Assembly (NCBI RefSeq): GCF_046298265.1
Contig: NZ_JBKAHK010000003.1
Coordinates: 1 to 64,000 of the forward strand
From: Gillisia xinjiangensis
GTDB lineage: Bacteria; Bacteroidota; Bacteroidia; Flavobacteriales; Flavobacteriaceae
Direction: 5' to 3'
Length of the DNA: 64,000 nt
Of this stretch, positions 45,699 to 51,611 are shown in pieces (within the stretch, counting starts at the first letter, position 1; the number at the start of each line of letters is the position of its first letter). A model generated the notes under the pieces. That model did not search any database. It saw only the letters and a list, made by a program, of their open reading frames with translations, and was not told where the DNA came from. Position numbers and translations under genes: made by a program.

Positions 45699-45893
45699 CA
45701 ATAAAAAGGGGGAAAATCCCCTTGTAACACTTTTCCATATAAACTACTTTAGTCTTGTCATTTTAGTTAGCTAAAGTGTTTTTGGGGTTAGTTAACTAAG
45801 GTGTTCTTGGGGGAAAAAGTGTCGTCTTTCACAAAAATAAATATTAATAGGTAGGGCTATAAGTATTTGATTTTGGACGACACTTTTTATTTT
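45699..45893 (-). promoter_or_regulatory. Structured leader element E1
   Basis: Upstream of small-protein paralogue 1, and conserved with E2 and E3. On the minus strand it comprises arm AAAAAGTGTCGTC, a conserved TAGCCCTACC box, and the matching arm GACGACACTTTTT (arms at 45814-45888 on the plus strand). Then come two dyads, TTAGTTAACTAA (45788-45799) and TTTTAGTTAGCTAAAG (45761-45776). A hairpin AAGGGG/CCCCTT with a T run follows (45704-45725), terminator-like in the direction of the gene. A TATTTTTG box (45832-45839) may be a -7 element. The outer arms could also act as a plus-strand terminator. Confidence 0.65.
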
Positions 45894-45980
45894 CAACAAA
45901 TTGCTTCCATATATTTTAAATTTTAATCATTACTTCCTATAAATCCTCACTTTCCGGGAGAATACAAAAAACTAAAAATT

Positions 45981-46712
45981 TCAATAAACCACTTTCACCC
46001 CAATTGACTTACTTTTCCTGGCGGAAATTATAAATCCTATGATAAACATTCCATACATAAATACATTGGAAACATTAATAATTAAGCCGTATATGCCTAC
46101 AAAATCCGGGCTCGCAGCAGTGAAATATTTGCTGTAAATAAATAAAGGAGTTACAACCAGATACCGGATCAATACCCCAACCGAAACATAAAATGCCAGG
46201 TTTTTATAAAAACCCAGAATTTTGTCACTTCTCAGCATTTCATAATAATAGGCCATAATGCAAATTATTAAAATAAGGGTTCCCACAACTGAAGCATACG
46301 CGGATAATGAGTTAAAGAAAATTCCGGAAAAAAGGAGGTTTGCAATTTCTGTAATCGCAAAAAAAACTGCTATAAAAGCCAAAATACGCCTTAATTTCAC
46401 TGGATTTAATTGATAAATAAAAAAGAAAAAATACATCATAAAGGACAGTACATGAAAAGAATTATACAACCAATAATTTCTCTCAAATGGGGAATCCTTT
46501 AAAAATTCTAGGTTTTTATAATCAGAAAAGTATGCATATGCAGAATATAAACCAACAACTTCAACAAACACCGTTAACCATAAAAAATATACAAACAGTC
46601 GTGTTAAATTTTCCGTAAGCGGAGTTTTTAATAAATAGTAGGTACCTGCCAATGCGGCGATAAATTCAATAAAGTGCCCTATAAATATAGTTTCTAAGTA
46701 GTACTCTAACAA
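45981..46712 (-). CDS. Seven-TM membrane protein, paralogue 2
   Basis: 243 residues with seven predicted membrane helices; a diverged paralogue of the protein at 44516-45232 (see shared loop motifs there; here FVEVVGL, FLKDSPFERNYWLYN, IANLLFSGIFF, YYYEMLRSDKIL, YSKYFTAASPDFV). It follows small-protein paralogue 2 by twelve bases. No kinase gene follows it directly; element E1 and the second pair come next. No known family was recognised. Confidence 0.85.
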   Translation of the reverse strand: MLEYYLETIFIGHFIEFIAALAGTYYLLKTPLTENLTRLFVYFLWLTVFVEVVGLYSAYAYFSDYKNLEFLKDSPFERNYWLYNSFHVLSFMMYFFFFIYQLNPVKLRRILAFIAVFFAITEIANLLFSGIFFNSLSAYASVVGTLILIICIMAYYYEMLRSDKILGFYKNLAFYVSVGVLIRYLVVTPLFIYSKYFTAASPDFVGIYGLIINVSNVFMYGMFIIGFIISARKSKSIGVKVVY

Positions 46713-46724
46713 TTCCTATATATT

Positions 46725-47102
46725 TTAATATTCTGTAGGTGGCCTACCGCCATTAACAGTATTTAAAGGTTCAATTTCATAATTATTTCCGCTCTCTCCC
46801 TCGGTTTCCAGGGCAGCAACGTCTTTTGTAGGCGCAAGAAAAACAGTGCTATAACTTTTCTTTGGGCCGTTTTTTGGATAAGCAGCAAAATAAATTCTAA
46901 TTCCAGGGTTTTCGATCCCCTGTTCCCTGGATTTTTCCTTAACATAATCAAGATATTCCTGAAGCTCTTCAACGCTAAAGGAAAATTCCCGGGTGTCTTC
47001 ATATCCCTGACCACGCAGGATCTCTTTTCCCCTGGAGTTTTTCCAGTTATTCTGAAGCCCCCTGGCCTCTTCAACACTAATACATTTCTTTGGACGATTC
47101 AT
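46725..47102 (-). CDS. Small conserved soluble protein, paralogue 2 of the two-component locus
   Basis: 125 residues, paralogous along its whole length to the protein at 45232-45618 and ending in the same NNYEIEPLNTVNGGRPPTEY tail. No TM or signal. The upstream region matches that of paralogue 1 up to AAATAAT and is then interrupted by a copy of the hairpin repeat (D) directly before the ATG. Function unknown. Confidence 0.85.
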   Translation of the reverse strand: MNRPKKCISVEEARGLQNNWKNSRGKEILRGQGYEDTREFSFSVEELQEYLDYVKEKSREQGIENPGIRIYFAAYPKNGPKKSYSTVFLAPTKDVAALETEGESGNNYEIEPLNTVNGGRPPTEY

Positions 47103-47115
47103 AGGTAGAATTTTA

Positions 47116-47198
47116 ATTGTTTTTCATTGGTAATATGTAAATCGCATATCTTCATCGGTGTTTGTATCGCGTTTCCGTTATGCTCATTTCATATTACA
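47116..47198 (-). repeat. Hairpin repeat, copy D (before small-protein paralogue 2)
   Basis: Minus-strand copy of the repeat found in the leu and ilv operons. It has TAATATGAAATGAGCATAACGG, CGATACAAACACCGATGAAG, TATGCGATTTACATATTA and the tail ACCAATGAAAAACAATT. Its ends fold back (TAATATG with CATATTA, GCATA with TATGC). Compared with the leader of paralogue 1 it is an extra block just upstream of the start codon, so it looks inserted. Confidence 0.75.
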
Positions 47199-47263
47199 TT
47201 ATTTCCTAAAATTAAGTTAAGTTAAAAATAAAAAAATATTTAGGTTAAATCTTCTTTAGAATT

Positions 47264-47434
47264 AAAAAAGGGGAAAAATCCCCTTGTAGTACTTTTCTTC
47301 TTGAACTAATTTCGTATTTATTGTCACTTTAGTTAGCTAAAGTGTTTTGGGGGAAAATAAAGTGTCGTCTGTAACAAAAAATATTAATAGGTAGGGCTAA
47401 AAATATTTGATTTTGGACGGCACTTTTTATTTTA
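47264..47434 (-). promoter_or_regulatory. Structured leader element E2
   Basis: Second copy of the E element, upstream of small-protein paralogue 2. It has the hairpin AAGGGG/CCCCTT (47264-47286), the 20-base dyad CACTTTAGTTAGCTAAAGTG (47325-47344), the box GGTAGGGCT on the plus strand (47390-47398), and the outer arms AAAGTGTCGTC and GACGGCACTTTTT (47359-47428). In the outer stem one pair is U-G if read on the plus strand but C-A on the minus strand. Confidence 0.65.
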
Positions 47435-47519
47435 ACCAATTTCTTTCAGGTTAAAGCTTCTAATCAATTCAAAAACCACGTGGAGCCCATAAATTTGAAC
47501 TATAAAAACTTTAAAAAAA

Positions 47520-47575
47520 ATTGAGGTCCGCCCGCTTGAATTTAGGCAAGCCTGCCCGTCCGTTAGTCGGATTAA
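47520..47575. repeat. GC-rich short repeat between E2 and E3
   Basis: GTCCGCCCGCTTGAATTTAGG and CAAGCCTGCCCGTCCG form a GC-rich patch with a GCTTG/CAAGC fold-back, unlike the AT-rich flanks. It is probably a dispersed palindromic repeat and may mark the scar where a gene pair was lost between the two elements. Confidence 0.4.
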
Positions 47576-47592
47576 ACATCCAAGGAGGGATT

Positions 47593-47760
47593 AAAAAAGG
47601 GGAAAAACCCCCTTGTGTCAGCCAGGCAATAAGGTTACTTTCGTATATATAATTTAGTTACCTAAAGATTTTTAAGTTAAAAAGTGTCGTTTAAGGTGGT
47701 AAGTAATTTGCAGGTAGGGCTGTAAAGAAGCTAATAATCACATAACGGCACTTTTTCATT
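47593..47760 (-). promoter_or_regulatory. Orphan structured leader element E3
   Basis: Third, more diverged copy, with no small-protein gene behind it. Hairpin AAGGGG/CCCCTT is at 47593-47615, a dyad TTTAGTTACCTAAAG at 47653-47667, GGTAGGGCT at 47713-47721, and outer arms AAAAAGTGTCGTT and AACGGCACTTTTT at 47679-47756. One base pair of the outer stem is changed on both sides relative to E1 and E2 (C-G to T-A). It lies just past the pxpC stop. Confidence 0.6.
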
Positions 47761-47806
47761 TATGGAAGTTTCTATAATTAACCGCCTGATATTTTTTGGA
47801 AAAAGA

Positions 47807-48676
47807 TTATTGTTTGATAAAAGTTGAATCCATCTTAAACAAGATTTTATCTCCCAAAACCTTTTGAGAAATTACATTCATGGCTTTATCGCTTAACTGA
47901 AATATCCTTGGATATCCACCGGTTGTTTGACAGTCCCGCATCAATACGATCAAACTTCCTGAAGGGGTTAATTGAACAGTACCCGGAATTACGGGTCCGG
48001 TAATAATTGGACTCAGGTTATTTTCTATCGGCTCCTGAAGCTGGATTGCCATCCTGTTATTTTTTTTATCTACCGAAAATTCTATGGAAGCAAGTAATTC
48101 CTTTTCTTTTAAACTCAATAAACTATATTCCGGCCCGGGGAAAACATGAAATTCTTTTTGAAATAAATATTCCGAATTTATTTTTACCGCAGCATGTGCA
48201 GCATAAAAAGCAGAAGCACTTTCAAAAGCCAACTTCATACCTTTTTCCAATTTTGAGAAATCCGTAATTCCCTCATACCAGCTTTTGCTCCCAAGACTTT
48301 CAGAAGTTTTAAATCCACCGCTAATGGAAAGATATGCCCGGCAACCCGATTTTCTTTTCCCAAAGGTAAGTACATCCCGGCAATTGATGAAATATATGGT
48401 ATTGTTGGCAACGGGAATTTTATTGATTTCAGGAGAAAGATCGGCTCCTGTGATTACAACTTTTGCACTAGCATTAAATTTTAGTTTTGGGCCCATCTGG
48501 GTAATTTCAAGCACAGCCGAATTAACCGGATTGTTCAAAATAAGATTCCCCATTTTGGATGCATAACTATCCATGTTTCCACTTAAAGGAACCCCATATT
48601 TTAAAAATCCATAACGTCCCAAATCCTGAATAGTGGAAAATAAACCCGGTTGTAAAACTTCAATTTCAGCCTTCAT
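47807..48676 (-). CDS. pxpC: 5-oxoprolinase subunit C (KipA family)
   Basis: Biotin-dependent-carboxyltransferase-like subunit of the prokaryotic ATP-dependent 5-oxoprolinase, which opens 5-oxoproline to glutamate. It begins MKAEIEVLQPGLFSTIQDLGR and carries YGVPLSGNMDSYA, the family signature. The 289 residues are at the short end of the family. It overlaps the pxpB stop by 11 bases, and all three subunits are adjacent in the order pxpA-pxpB-pxpC. Confidence 0.95.
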   Translation of the reverse strand: MKAEIEVLQPGLFSTIQDLGRYGFLKYGVPLSGNMDSYASKMGNLILNNPVNSAVLEITQMGPKLKFNASAKVVITGADLSPEINKIPVANNTIYFINCRDVLTFGKRKSGCRAYLSISGGFKTSESLGSKSWYEGITDFSKLEKGMKLAFESASAFYAAHAAVKINSEYLFQKEFHVFPGPEYSLLSLKEKELLASIEFSVDKKNNRMAIQLQEPIENNLSPIITGPVIPGTVQLTPSGSLIVLMRDCQTTGGYPRIFQLSDKAMNVISQKVLGDKILFKMDSTFIKQ

Positions 48677-49400
48677 AAATTTCCTTTTTTATCTGAAAAT
48701 TACCTGAATATATTTCATCTGAAATCTCATCAAAATCTTTTCTCGATATGCTATAAAATTTCACTCTATCGCCAGCGCCAATTTCACACGGAGGCTTGCT
48801 ATTTCTATCGAAGAAATCAACCGGTGATTTGCCTATAATTTGCCATCCACCGGGACTGGCTTTAGGGTAGATTCCGGTCTGGTTTTCACCTATTCCAACA
48901 GCCCCTTTTTCCACCTTCATTCTGGGCTGTTCCTTACGGGAAATATGAAGCTTTTTATCGAGCCCTCCCAGGTATAAAAACCCGGGTAAAAAACCAATAA
49001 AATATACGGTATAAACTGGCTGGGTATGAAGGCTTATTATTTCTGCAACAGAACATTTTTTTTGATTGGCCAAAAATTCCAGATCCAACCCAAAACCAGG
49101 ATCATAGCATACTGGAATATTGTAAAGCAGAGAGTTAACTTTTTTTGGTATATTCGGTGTGTTCAATAGTTCTTTTACAGTCAAAACCTCACTATAGACA
49201 TTCTCTATATACGATACATAATAAATTATTAATGAGCTATATGTATTTATTACTTCAACTATTGGTTCAATATAATATTCTTCTATCACTTTTTTATGAA
49301 ACAGAATTTTCTCCAGTAGTTCTTCATTGATTTCAGGCTTAAATTCAATCAAAATTGCCCGCTCCCCCATAACTTTTACTTCCGGATATTCATTTTTCAT
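48666..49400 (-). CDS. pxpB: 5-oxoprolinase subunit B (KipI family)
   Basis: Partner of PxpC. The 244-residue protein shows the KipI layout: ERAILIEFKPEIN at the N-terminus, PVCYDPGFGLDLEFLA in the middle, then YFIGFLPGFLYLGGL and the glycine-rich GAVGIGENQTGIYPKASPGGW. In Bacillus the homologue was first described as a kinase inhibitor, but with PxpA and PxpC beside it the metabolic role is preferred. It overlaps pxpA by four bases. Confidence 0.95.
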   Translation of the reverse strand: MKNEYPEVKVMGERAILIEFKPEINEELLEKILFHKKVIEEYYIEPIVEVINTYSSLIIYYVSYIENVYSEVLTVKELLNTPNIPKKVNSLLYNIPVCYDPGFGLDLEFLANQKKCSVAEIISLHTQPVYTVYFIGFLPGFLYLGGLDKKLHISRKEQPRMKVEKGAVGIGENQTGIYPKASPGGWQIIGKSPVDFFDRNSKPPCEIGAGDRVKFYSISRKDFDEISDEIYSGNFQIKKEIYEG

Positions 49401-50134
49401 TGACGTAAAATTTCGATGTTTTTCTTCCTGAATCTCTGCTGTAAATATTTCAATATTTCCACCGCATTCGAGGTGTCGCTATGAAGACAAAATGTAGATG
49501 CATTACAATGTATATTCCTTTGGTTTTCACATCGTATTTTCCCTTCAGTAAACATCAAAAAAAGATGTTGAAAAACAGCCTCTTTTTTCGTGATCAAAGC
49601 ATTTGGTTTATCACGGGAAACCAGCTGGTAATTTTCTTCATAATTCCGATCTGCAAATGCTTCAAAAACGACTTCGATCTTCCCTCCTGCAAGACGGGAA
49701 ATCATAGAATTTTGTGGTGCATAAATCGGGAATTTATCTTCAAATTCCAGTACAGAATCTATAACAATCTGAGCGACTTTTTCATCAATAGCGGCATCAT
49801 TATAAAGCGCGCCATGCGGTTTAATATGGGTGAGTTTTCCACCTTCAGCTTCGGCAATTTGCTTCAAGCTAAGAATTTGAGCAACCAGGCTTTGTTGTAA
49901 ATTTTCAGGAGTCATCGCAAGCGTTTTTCTTCCGAAGTTTTCCTTATCAGGATAGGACGGATGCGCGCCCATTTCAACATTATTCTCCATTGCCAGAACA
50001 ACGGTATCGTGCATACTTTCTACCGTACCAGCATGACCGCCACAGGCAATATTACAGGCCGAGATGAGGGGCATTAACTGCGCATCATATTCTCCTCCTT
50101 CCCCAAGATCACAATTGATGTGTATATATTTCAT
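49397..50134 (-). CDS. pxpA: 5-oxoprolinase subunit A (LamB/YcsF family)
   Basis: First subunit of the 5-oxoprolinase complex, 245 residues. The family signature is at the N-terminus (INCDLGEGGEYDAQLMPLIS) followed by SACNIACGGHAG and MGAHPSYPDKENFGR. Metabolically it recycles 5-oxoproline, a damage product of glutamine and glutamate. It is separated from the upstream transporter gene only by the inserted element R3. Confidence 0.97.
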   Translation of the reverse strand: MKYIHINCDLGEGGEYDAQLMPLISACNIACGGHAGTVESMHDTVVLAMENNVEMGAHPSYPDKENFGRKTLAMTPENLQQSLVAQILSLKQIAEAEGGKLTHIKPHGALYNDAAIDEKVAQIVIDSVLEFEDKFPIYAPQNSMISRLAGGKIEVVFEAFADRNYEENYQLVSRDKPNALITKKEAVFQHLFLMFTEGKIRCENQRNIHCNASTFCLHSDTSNAVEILKYLQQRFRKKNIEILRQ

Positions 50135-50152
50135 AAGTTATCATTTTTTTAA

Positions 50153-50381
50153 CATTATTGTGAAGGCTGAAACCACACATTCATTGGGCATTCCAATGGG
50201 ATTTTTAGGAAACAAACCTTATTTTTCTGAATTTTTCAATTATTTCGATAATAAAAGTGTTTTGAAAAAATATAAATCATAACCAAATGTTTATCAGTCG
50301 ATTAAAATTAAGTCTTTTTTCTTGGTTCTTGCAGTTTCACCGGGACGGCCGAACGATTTTGCCTTTTTACCGGATATTACT
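50153..50381 (+). mobile_element. MITE-like repeat, copy R3 (between the Nramp-like gene and pxpA)
   Basis: A 229-bp copy, same orientation as R1, lacking about 17 bases near its left end (the TGTCCGG inverted-repeat part). Shared blocks include CATTCATTGGGCATTCCAATG, TTTATCAGTCGATTAAAAT and TTGGTTCTTGCAGTTTCACC. Flanking direct repeats are ATTTTTTTAA (50143-50152) and GTTTTTTTAA (50382-50391), nine of ten identical. The right one contains the stop codon of the Nramp-like gene. Confidence 0.85.
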
Positions 50382-50387
50382 GTTTTT

Positions 50388-51611
50388 TTAAATACCCTCT
50401 AAAACGGTATAAATAGATTTCGCCCCCAGAAAAATGGTGATCCCAATTATAACAATGCCCAAAATATTTTGCCTCAATGTATTGCGATATTTCCCCATAA
50501 CCGAAGACCGGTTAACTATCCAGAATAGAAACATTGCTATTATGGGCAGTAGCAAGCCATTAGCGATTTGTGCAAACTGTATTATTTCCACTGGTTTTAA
50601 CTGAAGGGAAGAGAAAAACACTCCCATTAAAAGGATTACGGCCCAAACCGATTTAAATTTAAGGGATTTTAATCCTTTTTCCCAACCCAGGCAGCCTTTT
50701 ACCACATAAGCAGCTGCCAATGGAGCTGTGATGGAAGAAGTAATCCCGGCGGCCAATAAGCCTACCGCGATAAACAAGGTAGCATAGTCCCCAAATAAAG
50801 GCTTTAAACCCACGGCCAGATCAGCAGCAGAAGTAACAGTATCTAAATTGGGAACCGCAGCGGTAATAACAATGGCCATAGAAACCAGGCCACCCAGCAC
50901 AATAGCGATGCTGAGTTCTCTTCTGGCTATTTTAAGGTCGGAAGGCAACTTCCATTTTTCGCCAACAAGAGAAGCATGCAAAAATAAATTATAAGGCACT
51001 ACGGTGGTTCCTACAAGTGCAATTACCGTTAATATCCCTGCAGATCCGGTAGTTGGTATAAACAATCCTTTTAAAACCTGAAAAAAATCAGGTTTGGTAA
51101 GAAATGCGGTAATAAGAAAGGAAATGCTCATCAATGCAACCAGCGCGATAAAAACCCGCTCCAGGATTTTATAATTTCCTATTGCCAGCAAGGCAAATGC
51201 AATTGCGCCAACAATAACGCTCCATAAATTTAGGGTGAAATCACCTATTTCGAGGGTCAAGGGAGAAGTGATTGCCGTTATTCCCAATACAGCACCCGTA
51301 ATATTTCCCGCCTCATAAGCGGCGTTTCCTATTACAATTGCAGAAAATATAAGAATGATGGCCAGAACTTTTAACATCGGGTTTTTTATTTCTTCCCGAA
51401 TGCATTCACTTAAACCTTTTTGCGCAATGATCCCAAGCCTGGCAGCCATTTCCTGAAGGATCACGCAGGCAATTACCGAAAGTAATAATGCCCATAAAAG
51501 GGCATATTGAAAATTAACCCCTGCAAGTGTGCAAACAGTAACGGTCCCCGGACCAATAAACGCAGCCGAGACCAATACTCCCGGACCTACATTTTTTAAC
51601 CAGTTTTTCAC
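50388..51611 (-). CDS. Nramp-related membrane transporter, YcsG-like; lacks canonical metal-site residues
   Basis: 407 residues with eleven or so membrane helices of the Nramp fold. Canonical Nramp transporters bind Mn/Fe through the DPGN motif in helix 1 and the MPH motif in helix 6. Here helix 1 reads FIGPGT (residues 18-23) and helix 6 reads VVPYNLFLH (204-212), so the metal-binding Asp, Asn and Met are missing. Bacillus subtilis has a similar Nramp-related gene (ycsG) between ycsF (pxpA) and kipI-kipA. A role in moving 5-oxoproline or a related substrate is an inference from this context. It overlaps the DUF2891 gene upstream by four bases. Confidence 0.88.
   Translation of the reverse strand: MKNWLKNVGPGVLVSAAFIGPGTVTVCTLAGVNFQYALLWALLLSVIACVILQEMAARLGIIAQKGLSECIREEIKNPMLKVLAIILIFSAIVIGNAAYEAGNITGAVLGITAITSPLTLEIGDFTLNLWSVIVGAIAFALLAIGNYKILERVFIALVALMSISFLITAFLTKPDFFQVLKGLFIPTTGSAGILTVIALVGTTVVPYNLFLHASLVGEKWKLPSDLKIARRELSIAIVLGGLVSMAIVITAAVPNLDTVTSAADLAVGLKPLFGDYATLFIAVGLLAAGITSSITAPLAAAYVVKGCLGWEKGLKSLKFKSVWAVILLMGVFFSSLQLKPVEIIQFAQIANGLLLPIIAMFLFWIVNRSSVMGKYRNTLRQNILGIVIIGITIFLGAKSIYTVLEGI

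Noticed and set aside
45699..47760. E elements as a known riboswitch class
   Set aside because: The TAGCCCTACC / GGTAGGGCT core and stem order do not match any class I can recognise, so no ligand is proposed.
45699..47760. E elements as a CRISPR-like array
   Set aside because: Copies are about 170-200 bases, unevenly spaced, diverged, and separated by genes; no short uniform repeats or cas genes are present.
50388..51611. Calling the Nramp-like gene mntH (manganese importer)
   Set aside because: The DPGN and MPH metal-site motifs are replaced and the gene is tied to 5-oxoproline genes, so the symbol would mislead.
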